From: Phycisphaerae bacterium RAS2
Lineage (GTDB): Bacteria > Planctomycetota > Phycisphaerae > UBA1845 > UTPLA1
NCBI GenBank assembly: GCA_007753915.1
Contig: CP036352.1
Location: forward strand, 1,178,001-1,242,000
Direction: 5' to 3'
DNA: 64,000 nucleotides
The position numbers were made by a program, and so were the translations under genes. Of the stretch, positions 23,763-31,956 are shown piece after piece. The notes beneath the pieces are model-generated. The model searched no databases, was not told the origin of the DNA, and was given only the letters and a program-made list of their open reading frames with translations. Position 1 is the first letter of the stretch. The number at the start of each line of letters is the position of its first letter.

Positions 23763-24473
23763 ATGGCAGAGCACGCGACAACAAAAATGTGGACCAAACC
23801 CGATCAGCTCACGGCGATCGACCGGCAGGGCAGCGCGTTGCGCATTCAGCTAACTGCCCGAGATGTGATTATTCTGGATGCAATCACGCATCGGGTGAAG
23901 CTGCTTAGCCTGCCTCAGATCGCACGCACTTGGTGGAAAGGGTCGCGGGCCATCATGCAGGCCCGCAAGAGAATAAGACAATTGGCATTGGCCGGCTATC
24001 TGGAACGACTTCAGCTCTTCACCAACCAAGAAGTGATGCTCCTGGCACCGTTGGCAACCTGGCATTCGGGCATGGCGGTTCCCGACTTTTCCACCATTGT
24101 GCGACTAACCCGGACGCGCTGGGAGCTGCCTATCCGCTCAACTGCGTGCGTTGTTGCCACTTCAGTATCCGCAGTGCGCACTGGCGGCAGCTATCGCATC
24201 CCACGAAACAGCGAGGCGACACACGATCTCCACGTCGCTCAAGTTTATTTACACAAGTTGCGGCAGGCGCCGCGGTATGCCGAGAAGTGGAGCGGTGAAA
24301 TGGAGCTCCTGACTCGCGACATCGCGCCGTGCGACAAGGTGCCCGACGCGCTGATTCGTCAAGCTGGTCGCTGCACAGCCGTAGAAGTTGTCGGTGAATC
24401 ATACAGCGTGACCAAACTCATGGCGTTTCACGAGTTTTGCTCCCGAAGGTCCTTTACATACGAATTGTGGTAG
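23763..24473 (+). CDS. Winged-helix protein with a PD-ExV C-terminus (replication-relaxation-like)
   Basis: This 236-residue protein has an N-terminal winged helix (QLTARDVIILDAITHRVKLL, then RKRIRQLALAGYLERLQLF) as in the replication-relaxation family of mobile elements. Its C-terminal half has THDLHVAQVYLHKLRQA, WSGEMELLTRD, CDKVPDALIRQAGRC, AVEVVGESYSVTKLMAFHEF and a final YELW. The PD then E-x-V spacing recalls PD-(D/E)xK nucleases, but the catalytic Lys is replaced. A role in initiating replication or transfer is inferred. The next gene has a similar N-terminal domain and starts four bases after this stop. Confidence 0.65.
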   Translation: MAEHATTKMWTKPDQLTAIDRQGSALRIQLTARDVIILDAITHRVKLLSLPQIARTWWKGSRAIMQARKRIRQLALAGYLERLQLFTNQEVMLLAPLATWHSGMAVPDFSTIVRLTRTRWELPIRSTACVVATSVSAVRTGGSYRIPRNSEATHDLHVAQVYLHKLRQAPRYAEKWSGEMELLTRDIAPCDKVPDALIRQAGRCTAVEVVGESYSVTKLMAFHEFCSRRSFTYELW

Positions 24474-24477
24474 CAGT

Positions 24478-25335
24478 ATGGAACCTGACGATCGGCACAT
24501 CATGGAACACCTTGGACGGTATCGCGTGAGTATCCGTCAGATTCTCGCGATGTTAAAGGCCGGGGCGCATCTGTCGGACGCATCCGTTTCCCGACTTCAC
24601 CGCACTGGCCTGATTGCGATTAATCGGGGACTCCCTGGCAATCGAAGCATCTACCAGCTGACAAAAAGGGGAGCTGCATTGATTGGAGTGTCCGAGGCAC
24701 GGGCACGTCCCTTTCGATCTCAGGCCCTCTTGAAGCATTTGGGCATTCTGCTGTTCTGTCATGTCGAAGGAGCGCACCGATACCGACTCGAAGATGACGA
24801 ACTACGAATGATCGTTGGCGAGCCCCTTCCAGAAGGGGCTCACTGCATGGCGATGTTTGATGGCCGCGTGCAGGTGCTCAACGTGTACGTACCTGGTCAG
24901 AGAACATCCATCCGGTCGGTGACGCGGCGCATTCGCGAACATTTGGATGAAGTGCGGCGCCTGCCAAAGGTTCGCGAACTGCTGGAAGCGGGTAACTATG
25001 GCTTCGCCATCGTGTCGCAGACGACGGAGCGCAGATCGGCAATCCTCCGGGCGCTGAGAATTCCTGAGCGGGATGGCGGAGGGCCGCTTGCCAAGCAGGT
25101 CAGCACACGGGTCGAGGCGCTGCCGACGTTTGATCTCGTCCTCAATGGCAAGTCGCCAAGCCAGAAGCCAAAACAGCCACGACACAATGAATCGGCGTTG
25201 ATGTTTGAACCAGCGGATTCCATGGAAAGGATGGTAACGAGACGCTCGCCGCTCTTGAAGAAGAAGGATGAGGCATCTCCGATGTTGCCCGATCCCTTGG
25301 ATGAGATTGATTTGGAATCGGAGAGCATTGAATAA
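24478..25335 (+). CDS. Second winged-helix protein paired with the previous gene
   Basis: The product has 285 residues. The N-terminal 75 form a winged helix (EPDDRHIMEHLGRYRVSIRQ, ASVSRLHRTGLIAINRG, SIYQLTKRGAALIGVSE). The middle has GILLFCHVEGAHRYRLEDDE and GRVQVLNVYVPGQRTSIRSV, then RIREHLDEVRRLPKVRELLE and GNYGFAIVSQTTERRSAIL. The last 70 residues are polar and probably disordered. I recognise the fold type but not a specific family. The close spacing to the 23763 gene suggests the two proteins act as a pair, possibly a heterodimer at an origin. Confidence 0.65.
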   Translation: MEPDDRHIMEHLGRYRVSIRQILAMLKAGAHLSDASVSRLHRTGLIAINRGLPGNRSIYQLTKRGAALIGVSEARARPFRSQALLKHLGILLFCHVEGAHRYRLEDDELRMIVGEPLPEGAHCMAMFDGRVQVLNVYVPGQRTSIRSVTRRIREHLDEVRRLPKVRELLEAGNYGFAIVSQTTERRSAILRALRIPERDGGGPLAKQVSTRVEALPTFDLVLNGKSPSQKPKQPRHNESALMFEPADSMERMVTRRSPLLKKKDEASPMLPDPLDEIDLESESIE

Positions 25336-25505
25336 GAAACGCTTTGATGAGCAATCGCCGCTATCAAAATGCAATCGTGAGAACTCGGCTGGATGCGGAT
25401 ATTAACAGCTTTGCCTCCGACAACTGAGGCGTCGTGAAAAGACATGAGCACAAACTGTAAATCGGATTGTGAACCCACTTTCAAAGTTCAGAAAGGAGCT
25501 ATGAC

Positions 25506-25766
25506 ATGGCTGATGTAAAGACGAGAGGCACGAAGAACCTGCCGGCGCACGAGATGCGGATCGGCGCAATCAAGGCGACCGTTTGGAGCAACGCAGTGCC
25601 CAGTGGGGCGGTGATGTTCAACACGGTCCTCGTGAGGCTGTACCGCGACGACCAGGGCTCATGGTGCGAGACCCATTCCTTGGGCCGTGATGATCTACTC
25701 ACAGCCGCCAAGGTTCTGGATTTGGTCCATACCTGGGTTTCGCAGGCGGAACGTAAGCAGGCGTGA
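25506..25766 (+). CDS. IKAxIW family small protein, copy 2
   Basis: This 86-residue paralogue of 14488-14724 shares AIKATVWSNAVPSG, FNTVLVRLYRDDQGSWCE, GRDDLLTAAKVLDLVHTWV and a Lys/Arg-rich end. AAAGGAG precedes the ATG by about six bases. It stands alone on the plus strand, 170 bases after the winged-helix pair and 125 before the DUF1580 gene. Three divergent copies in one element suggest different partners or expression times, not simple duplication. The proposed nucleic-acid-binding role is inference from the strand-helix pattern. Confidence 0.8.
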   Translation: MADVKTRGTKNLPAHEMRIGAIKATVWSNAVPSGAVMFNTVLVRLYRDDQGSWCETHSLGRDDLLTAAKVLDLVHTWVSQAERKQA

Positions 25767-25890
25767 ATCAGGGCGCCCGCTCTGGTCCGCTTTGCTTGTG
25801 CATGGTGACGGTGCGATGCACCGCGCACGCGAAGGCTCTATCGCTAGAATCAGCGGCCATTCATCAGGGTGAGTTACTGAAAGACGGTCC

Positions 25891-26220
25891 ATGGTTGACA
25901 TCAGTTGCGAAACCCTGATCCCGCTGCGTGACGCCCCGAGGCACCTGCCGAACAGACCGAACGGCAAGCGGCTGCATGTGAGCGCTTGCTATCGCTGGGT
26001 CACGCGCGGAGTACGCGGCGTTGTGTTGGAATCAATCCGCCTAGGCGGCACGACCTACACCAGCCTCGAAGCGCTCCAGCGATTCGGCGAGCGGCTGAGC
26101 TTACGGTCCGTCGATCCTCAATCCGATCCGCCGCAGCCCGCTAGTTGCGTAAGGCGAATTGAGCAGGCCGCCCGGCGGGTTGCGCATAAGCTTGGATTGC
26201 CCGATGCCGACGCACAATGA
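25891..26220 (+). CDS. DUF1580 protein
   Basis: This 109-residue protein matches DUF1580, a small family almost confined to Planctomycetota and of unknown function: ETLIPLRDAPRHLPNRPNGK, LHVSACYRWVTRGVRGVVLE, IRLGGTTYTSLEALQRFGER. The CYRWVTRGVRG part resembles the helix-turn-helix of excisionase-like proteins, so DNA binding is likely. The start ATG at 25891 has only a weak upstream site. The tail (ARRVAHKLGLPDADAQ) is short and charged. An excisionase or regulatory role would fit a gene in an integrated element but is not shown. Confidence 0.85.
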   Translation: MVDISCETLIPLRDAPRHLPNRPNGKRLHVSACYRWVTRGVRGVVLESIRLGGTTYTSLEALQRFGERLSLRSVDPQSDPPQPASCVRRIEQAARRVAHKLGLPDADAQ

Positions 26221-26244
26221 GCGATTGCCGACCACCGGCCAGAA

Positions 26245-26487
26245 TCAGTCGTTTGTAGGCGTTGGTACTTTTCGCAATTGGATGCGCGAATGAGCATCAA
26301 GGGCGGCCTTGGCAAGCATCGGTAAGTCGCTTTCGTTGAAAGACGCAGAGTCCTTCCACGCATCGCCCTCGCGGTATCGACGCGTGAAGGTGACCGTAAA
26401 GAAACGGCCGGTGTTCGTGTCATTCTGCCAAATTGCGGCCCGAATCGGGCTGTAGAACAAGGTATCAACGGGCGGGTTTGTTTCCAT
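26245..26487 (-). CDS. IKAxIW family small protein, copy 3
   Basis: This third paralogue (80 residues) is on the minus strand, convergent with DUF1580. It has SPIRAAIWQNDTNTGRFFTV, FTRRYREGDAWKDSASF and ESDLPMLAKAALDAHSRIQL. A perfect AGGAGG lies five bases before the ATG at 26487, so the longer frame to 26511 is rejected. This copy is the most diverged at its C-terminus. It is separated from the partition genes by 30 bases on the same strand and may share their transcript. Confidence 0.8.
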   Translation of the reverse strand: METNPPVDTLFYSPIRAAIWQNDTNTGRFFTVTFTRRYREGDAWKDSASFNESDLPMLAKAALDAHSRIQLRKVPTPTND

Positions 26488-26517
26488 TTCATCCTCCTGA
26501 TAGTCGCTCAAAATCCG

Positions 26518-26997
26518 TTATGGTCTCGTTGCAGATGCGTGTACGCCTCCCTGAGCCACGGCCTGCTCCATGCCGGCAGCAAAGGCCCTTGCAATGCGAT
26601 TCTCAAATGCGCAGCGCTGGCGGTCGTATTCTCGCCCGTTCGCAGGCAGGCTCAACGTTTCAAGCCGCCTCGCCTCGCGTTCCAAATCATCGAACCGCTT
26701 GTCGGCAGCAATCAGTACGGCTCGCAGAAGATGGCTTGCCGTAAGGCGGGCACCGGTTGATTGGCGATACATGGCCACAAGTCTCACGATGGTGGCCTCG
26801 GACTCGGGCGTAAGCACAAACTCGCGTTTGATGACTGGAATCCTTCGTTTTGAATTTGCGCGAATGGACGCCTGAACCGAGCGAGTCGTAGGCTCCACGG
26901 GCAACTCTTTCGGGCGAAGCGCCCTTTCTGCGACTTCCGGATCGAGGAGTCGGGCGACGGCGCTAGTTGGGACAGAAGTCTTGAGAGCTTGGGCCAC
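26518..26997 (-). CDS. Partition partner protein downstream of ParA
   Basis: The product has 159 residues from GTG 26997, with AAGGAG upstream; a TTG at 27012 overlapping the parA stop is the alternative. The N-terminal 50 residues are basic and Pro-rich. A core (IKREFVLTPESEATIVRLVA, ARLTASHLLRAVLIAADKRF) resembles a ribbon-helix-helix or helical centromere-binding domain. The rest is a charged helix (DLEREARRLETLSLP) with a final Ala-rich segment. Position right after parA is the main evidence that it is the ParB-type adaptor. It lacks the classical ParB nuclease-like domain. Confidence 0.7.
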   Translation of the reverse strand: MAQALKTSVPTSAVARLLDPEVAERALRPKELPVEPTTRSVQASIRANSKRRIPVIKREFVLTPESEATIVRLVAMYRQSTGARLTASHLLRAVLIAADKRFDDLEREARRLETLSLPANGREYDRQRCAFENRIARAFAAGMEQAVAQGGVHASATRP

Positions 26998-27008
26998 GCC
27001 TCTCCTTC

Positions 27009-27932
27009 TCAAATAACAAGTGGTTCGGTTGATAGATCGGCCAAGTCTGGGGGTTGCGCTGGATGTGGCGTTCGGCAGGGTTCGGAACCGACTGGCCCGA
27101 GTTTGCCGTCAAGAAAGGATTGTCGATTCAGCAGGCGGTGTTCGATTTCAGCCGCCAACCGAAGATATTGGTGGGCGATGGGCATCTTGGTATAGCCCGG
27201 AAGTTGAAACAATGTCATTCCGCGTCCGGACAATTCCGCCAAGAGCACAGCCTGAGAAATAAATGATTCGAAACATCGTCCGGGTAGGGATTGAGCGACG
27301 ATGGTTTCGAGCTGCGATCGTAACCTGGTAACGCGACCATCCACGTTGCTGAAGATGACGCCAAGGATTTCGAGGTGGGGGTTTCGATGTCGCCGAACGT
27401 CGGCGATGTCCCGCAGGGCCTCATTCAAGCCCGCGAGGGAGAGTGGATGAGGAAATGCCGAAAGCAATATCCACTCGGCGGTTGAATACGCGGCAACTGT
27501 GGTGATGTCTGCTGCGGATGGACCGGTGTCCAAAAACACCAGATCATAAATCTGGCGAGCCTGCTCGATCGGCCGATCAAGAATCTGAGTGCGGTCTTTA
27601 TACTTTGAAAGGCGGATGTCAAGTTCGGAGAGTTGAGGACGCGATGGCACAAGGTGAACATTCTTCGGCATGCCTTCACGAACGACAAGCTGTTCGAGGG
27701 CGTCTTTACCGGCTAGCAGCTCAAGGGATCCCGCGTATTTGTCCGTCGCGACACCGAGATGCTTGGTCGCTCCGGCTGCCGGGTCCAAATCGATGACCAG
27801 GCATCTGTATCCTCCCAAACCCAATGCCGCCGAAAGATTCACGGTCACTGTGGTCTTTCCGACACCGCCCTTCTGATTTGCGACAGTGATAACGAATCCA
27901 TTGCCTTTCGTCGTGCGTCTTAGACCTTGCAT
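27009..27932 (-). CDS. parA: ParA partition ATPase
   Basis: ParA ATPases move plasmid or element copies by ATP-dependent binding to the nucleoid. This 307-residue protein has the deviant Walker A VANQKGGVGKTT close to its N-terminus, CLVIDLDPAAGATKHLG, and Walker B LVFLDTGPSA. The body is typical for the family (ILLSAFPHPLSLAGLNEALR, ILGVIFSNVDGRVTRLRSQL). The start at ATG 27932 has GGAG upstream; longer frames to 27959 or 28007 add basic residues with no better site. It lacks an N-terminal HTH, so it is of the short type. Presence of ParA in an integrated element suggests an excised, replicating stage. Confidence 0.9.
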   Translation of the reverse strand: MQGLRRTTKGNGFVITVANQKGGVGKTTVTVNLSAALGLGGYRCLVIDLDPAAGATKHLGVATDKYAGSLELLAGKDALEQLVVREGMPKNVHLVPSRPQLSELDIRLSKYKDRTQILDRPIEQARQIYDLVFLDTGPSAADITTVAAYSTAEWILLSAFPHPLSLAGLNEALRDIADVRRHRNPHLEILGVIFSNVDGRVTRLRSQLETIVAQSLPGRCFESFISQAVLLAELSGRGMTLFQLPGYTKMPIAHQYLRLAAEIEHRLLNRQSFLDGKLGPVGSEPCRTPHPAQPPDLADLSTEPLVI

Positions 27933-28205
27933 ATTCCGGCTCCAGTTGTTTGTTTTCATTGACGTCCGACAGCCCGCCGACGAGTTGACGGGACGGCGGG
28001 AACTCATGTCGCAACTTATGAGTGCGTATCACGAACACCGGCGTGAGCGCAAGGGGGGGTTCAAGGATGTTCACATTCGGTTGCACCCGTGGCATGCAAA
28101 ATCAAGCAACCGGCAACCGAGGGCAGCAACAGCCCCTGGAGGGCGGGACTTCCCGCTGACGGGCTCGCGGAGAATCCGGCTTGCGCACTGACAACAAGGC
28201 GCGCT

Positions 28206-28390
28206 AGCCTGAGAGGCGGTGTACGGCCACTTTCGGAATTGATTGGTGGCCGAACGAGAAAAACTGTTTATGAGGCACGAAACGATGGAACTCTAAAGGG
28301 CCGACTCATCGCACAAATTCAGCCCTTTGGTGGCTGCCGGCCCGCGATGGAACACGGCAGCGCTGGGTGGATGTGACAATCCCAACCTAG
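28206..28390 (+). pseudogene. Small HTH-like ORF, apparently frameshifted
   Basis: One frame gives LSELIGGRTRKTVYEARNDG, which looks like an excisionase-type helix-turn-helix, and ends at TGA 28374. The next frame carries LWWLPARDGTRQRWVDVTIP and ends at TAG 28388. That is a more natural continuation for such a protein. A single-base change near 28310 would join them. No good start codon is visible upstream. The rest of the 28008-28510 gap shows no gene; it would be the place to look for an origin, but no iterons are seen. Confidence 0.35.
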
Positions 28391-28518
28391 CGCAGTGTCC
28401 CGCGCGTGTCAATCCCTGTTGCAGCCAATCAATCCACGTGTAGCTACCGGTCTCTTTTGACCGCGGCCTCCGGGTATCACGGACGCCCGCCGAGTGTCCG
28501 TTCAAACTGTGTTTGACA

Positions 28519-29856
28519 ATGGCGTGGAACAATTCGTGGAACATTCGTGAAAACCAACAGGATGCAGCCGGTGGTCGGCGAAAGCCAGATGGGGGATTCT
28601 GCCTTGTTACGGGTATGGCTTTTATAGCGGCGTGGCGGGCCTACAAGGCGGGGATCATTCGGTGGTTCGACTTCCGGGTATGGCTGGCATGTTTCGAAGT
28701 CGTGGCGAGGCGCTGCGGCAATCGGCGTAGTCGTTGTCCACGGTATCAGTTTTCCGAGCTGAATTCTCTCGTCGGACCCTCCTCGGGGGGACGAGTGTCT
28801 GGGGCAGTCCGGCGACTCCAAAAAGCGGGGCTCATTCGCTGGTCTGAAACAGCGGTTGAACTGACAGTGCCCATGACCCTCGATATCTCGAATGAATTGG
28901 GCCTCAGTCCAGCCCAGCTCGAACACCGAATCCCATTTCCACGGCGAATGATCCGCTGGCTAGCCAGAGCCGGCCGTCCAGTTTTGGTCGCGACAGTCTT
29001 GGGACTGGCAATGCGCTGCCTTTGGTATAGCCGCGGTCTCTGCTACGGGGAGGGGTCCTGCAAGGCGTCGTGGATCGCCGATCTGTTCAGTGTCGATTTA
29101 CGGAACGTCAAGGCAGCCCGAAAGGAGCTGATGGCCCTTGGCTGGGTGAAGACCTGTTCGGTGCCGCAGCAGCGCCTGAATCGTTGCGGCGCGAAGGTTG
29201 ACATCAATCTGGAATGGGCCGAGCCCCGGCCTATGGCGACGCCGCAGAATTCACCACCCCCTCCAGCCGCATTTCGGCATGAATCACCACCCCTAATAAA
29301 GAATCTAGAACTCTCTTCGAGAGTTGGAAACCAGAAACCCGCCTCCGGCAGACCGGCTGGTGTTCTCACCAAAGCGCGGGATTGCACGGTGCCTCGCATC
29401 GAACGCGTGACGGTAGATGATTTGAAGGACCGGCGACGCCTCGGTGTGCTATTTGAGCAGGCTAGGAAGCGCGGATGGGTAACATCGAGTGAAAACGACA
29501 GACTTCGGTTCGTCGCGGCGGCCTTTCGGGCGAGGCGTGTGGGTACAGTCAATCCTCCAGGATTGTTCGTCACGCTTGTGCGCCTCCGTTCTTGGCATTA
29601 CGCGAGCCTAGTCGACGAAGACGCGGCGCGGCGGATGCTTGCTGAGGATCCCTCAGGCAATGGGCACGTGCCAAATCAAGTCCATCAAATCACCAACGTT
29701 CAGAACACTTGCCCCGAATTGGTGAGCAACATTCTGACACGTTTGTTCGACAAGTCGGCAGTTTTCACAAGCAGTCGTAATGACCCATCGAAAACAGAAC
29801 TCGCCGCATTTTCGAGCCCCATCCAACTCACTCCATGGGCCCCGCTAAGAAAATGA
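28519..29856 (+). CDS. Probable replication protein with winged-helix regions
   Basis: The product has about 445 residues from ATG 28519; a TTG lies six bases earlier and an internal ATG (MAFIAAWRAYKAGIIRWFDF) is possible. The N-terminal part has WLACFEVVARRCGNRRSRCP, YQFSELNSLVGPSSGGRVSG and AVRRLQKAGLIRWSETAVEL, a winged helix. A second one follows (ASWIADLFSVDLRNVKAARK, ELMALGWVKTCSVPQQRLNR). The C-terminal part is charged (RRLGVLFEQARKRGWVTSSE). This double winged-helix layout and the parA neighbourhood suggest a plasmid-type initiator. No specific family is recognised. Confidence 0.55.
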   Translation: MAWNNSWNIRENQQDAAGGRRKPDGGFCLVTGMAFIAAWRAYKAGIIRWFDFRVWLACFEVVARRCGNRRSRCPRYQFSELNSLVGPSSGGRVSGAVRRLQKAGLIRWSETAVELTVPMTLDISNELGLSPAQLEHRIPFPRRMIRWLARAGRPVLVATVLGLAMRCLWYSRGLCYGEGSCKASWIADLFSVDLRNVKAARKELMALGWVKTCSVPQQRLNRCGAKVDINLEWAEPRPMATPQNSPPPPAAFRHESPPLIKNLELSSRVGNQKPASGRPAGVLTKARDCTVPRIERVTVDDLKDRRRLGVLFEQARKRGWVTSSENDRLRFVAAAFRARRVGTVNPPGLFVTLVRLRSWHYASLVDEDAARRMLAEDPSGNGHVPNQVHQITNVQNTCPELVSNILTRLFDKSAVFTSSRNDPSKTELAAFSSPIQLTPWAPLRK

Positions 29857-30197
29857 GCATTCTAGATCCGGCGATTCTACCCAAGCTGGCAACCCGATTC
29901 AGACGCTCGTCCATCGATTGGATGTTGCGGGATTAGGAAGTCGAATCGCTTCGTCGGTTCAACAGTTCGACGAGAGACCCTCGTTCTCCTGCGCGCTCGG
30001 GCTGCCTGGAGATTGACCGTTTCTTACAATTGCAAGTCCAGCTAACAATAGTAGTTAAGAGATGACGGAAAGGAATCGCTTCCGGCGCGCTCTAAGGGGC
30101 CAGAGAGCGGGTGCGCGACCTCTTGACTCGGCGATGTCGCCGGGGCGGTGGACGGGTTTTGCCAATCCTTCCGTAAAACGCGCGTGCCTCATCACGA
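29857..30197. other. Intergenic stretch, nothing recognised
   Basis: This 340-base gap between the replication-like gene and the LuxR-type HTH gene shows no convincing ORF, hairpin with a T-run or repeat. It may hold the promoter for the HTH gene. It could also mark a join between the replication module and the cargo region. Confidence 0.4.
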
Positions 30198-30551
30198 ATG
30201 CCGCCGAAACGCGAATCAGACGATGGCGAAATGTTGCCCGACCTGTTCGGCGAGGCGCGCTGGAGACTCCTTGTCGTACAAACCGGCCTCACTCGAAGGC
30301 AGGCCCAAGTCGCGCGGCTGATCTGTCATGGATGCGCGGACAAGCAGATTGCCCTGCGACTTGGCATCGTGCTCGACAGCGTTCGACTGCACGTGAAAAA
30401 GCTTTTTGCGCGTTTTGACGTTCGAAGCCGGATGGGACTGCTCGTACACTTGGTGTTGATTGACAAGACTCGCACGAAGGCGTCCAAACGGGGGAGAGCA
30501 CGAGGGACGCCCCGACGCAAGCGAGGAGGACCTACCAGTTCTGGTAGCTAG
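30198..30551 (+). CDS. LuxR-type helix-turn-helix protein without a receiver domain
   Basis: This 117-residue protein has a GerE/LuxR DNA-binding domain: GLTRRQAQVARLICHGCADK, QIALRLGIVLDSVRLHVKKL, FARFDVRSRMGLLVHLVLID. These match the three core helices with the usual Thr-x-x-Gln/Glu start. The first 25 residues are polar. The tail is strongly basic (KASKRGRARGTPRRKRGG). There is no receiver or sensor domain, so it would act as a constitutive or concentration-dependent regulator. Its 3' end lies 117 bases before the secreted Gly-rich protein gene. Confidence 0.8.
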   Translation: MPPKRESDDGEMLPDLFGEARWRLLVVQTGLTRRQAQVARLICHGCADKQIALRLGIVLDSVRLHVKKLFARFDVRSRMGLLVHLVLIDKTRTKASKRGRARGTPRRKRGGPTSSGS

Positions 30552-30668
30552 AAGAGCAATGGGCGAAACAGGTACACTGATGGATTGGCGTGACGGCTCC
30601 CACTTCTCGGGTATATCGCCCGAGCGACTCTTGACCGTATGCGAAGTAAACATCCAAGGAGCATGAAT

Positions 30669-31892
30669 ATGCGTACACGATTGTTCGGCTTGGTGACGGT
30701 GCTTTTTCTTTCGAATCCGGTATCGGGCGACATCACAGTCCCCGGCGCAGACGGATCGGACGGGGCTTTCAATCCGGCCACGAACGTCACCATCAACTTG
30801 GCGCTGGCGCCGACGGGTACGTGGAATGGACCAAACAGCAGCCCCGGCAACGGTGTTTATGACCCCGACAAATGGGCAGTCGTATTTCGATACTCGTCCG
30901 TCAACATCGCAAGTGGAAGGACGGTCACATTCTCTAGCCATCCGTCCGGTGCTCCTGTCATCTGGTTGCTAAACGGACCAGTTACTATCGCCGGAACACT
31001 CGACGTGTCTTCCCGAAAAATTGCGGGTATAGGGAATAACACTTTCCTGGGATTTGAGTTACCAGGTCCGGGCGGTTTTCGAGGTGCGGGATCAAACACT
31101 ACGGGAGGGCTCGGGCCTGGTGGTACCGATAGTGGTAGTCACGCAAGCTATGGAACTGGCACCCGTGCATATGGCAACAGCCGCGTGGTTCCACTGATAG
31201 GCGGGTCAGGTGCCGGATCATCTGGAAACTACGGCGAAGCTGGGGGTGGAGCCATCCTAATTGCCGCTACTAGTCTTGTGACGCTCAATGGCGCAGTTCG
31301 CGCAAACGCAAGCGTCGACAGTTTTGGCCCTCCATTGAATCCCGGCGGCTCGGGAGGGGCCATCCGAATGATATGCGATTCGCTAAGCGGTACAGGGCAA
31401 TTGCGCGCGACACCAACAGGAAGCGCTACGGGCGGCAGCAACAAGGGACGCATTCGCATCGAGATTAATCAAGTAGGCATCGCCTCCAGTGATCCGGCGT
31501 ATTCGCAAGGCGTGGTTGGAAGTATAGCCCAACTCTGGCCCGAAGATGTCGTCGCCGATTCGCCAAGCACGCGCGTCGTGTCGCTCGGGTCGAACAATGT
31601 GCCCACCGACCCGCAAGCGTCCTTTGAGTTTCCGTACGCCGACGTGAACACAGCGACGAGCGGCGCACAGACGCTCGTCATCGAATGCAAGAACATCCCG
31701 ACCGGCCTCGACCCTATCGGCGTGCAGGCATGGAACGTGAAGGCGAGGATTGTGCCACGTTCAGGGACGGTTCAAAACATCACGGCTTCTTACGTCAGCG
31801 GCGACTACAGCCTTTCCACTTGGGAGGCGCAGGTGACGTTGCCGACGGGCTTTTCCGCCATCCAGGTCCGCGCCTCGATGCCGCCGCAATAG
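30669..31892 (+). CDS. Secreted Gly-rich protein with a putative beta-helix
   Basis: This 407-residue protein has a signal peptide (MRTRLFGLVTVLFLSNPVSG). A long Gly/Ser/Thr-rich body follows, with repeated strand-turn segments (VTIAGTLDVSSRKIAGIGNN, PGPGGFRGAGSNTTGGLGPG, GGSGAGSSGNYGEAGGGAIL), which suggests a right-handed beta-helix or adhesin-like fold. The last 130 residues form a separate domain (VIECKNIPTGLDPIGVQAWN, PTGFSAIQVRASMPPQ). The ATG at 30669 follows AAGGAG by seven bases. It probably acts outside the cell or at its surface. The gene is followed by the REFT-repeat gene on the same strand. Confidence 0.75.
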   Translation: MRTRLFGLVTVLFLSNPVSGDITVPGADGSDGAFNPATNVTINLALAPTGTWNGPNSSPGNGVYDPDKWAVVFRYSSVNIASGRTVTFSSHPSGAPVIWLLNGPVTIAGTLDVSSRKIAGIGNNTFLGFELPGPGGFRGAGSNTTGGLGPGGTDSGSHASYGTGTRAYGNSRVVPLIGGSGAGSSGNYGEAGGGAILIAATSLVTLNGAVRANASVDSFGPPLNPGGSGGAIRMICDSLSGTGQLRATPTGSATGGSNKGRIRIEINQVGIASSDPAYSQGVVGSIAQLWPEDVVADSPSTRVVSLGSNNVPTDPQASFEFPYADVNTATSGAQTLVIECKNIPTGLDPIGVQAWNVKARIVPRSGTVQNITASYVSGDYSLSTWEAQVTLPTGFSAIQVRASMPPQ

Positions 31893-31956
31893 AGATCAAC
31901 TTCCCCAATCGGACGTGGCTTTCCTGATGTCTTCTTGAAAAACGTTGAGAGTCCAT

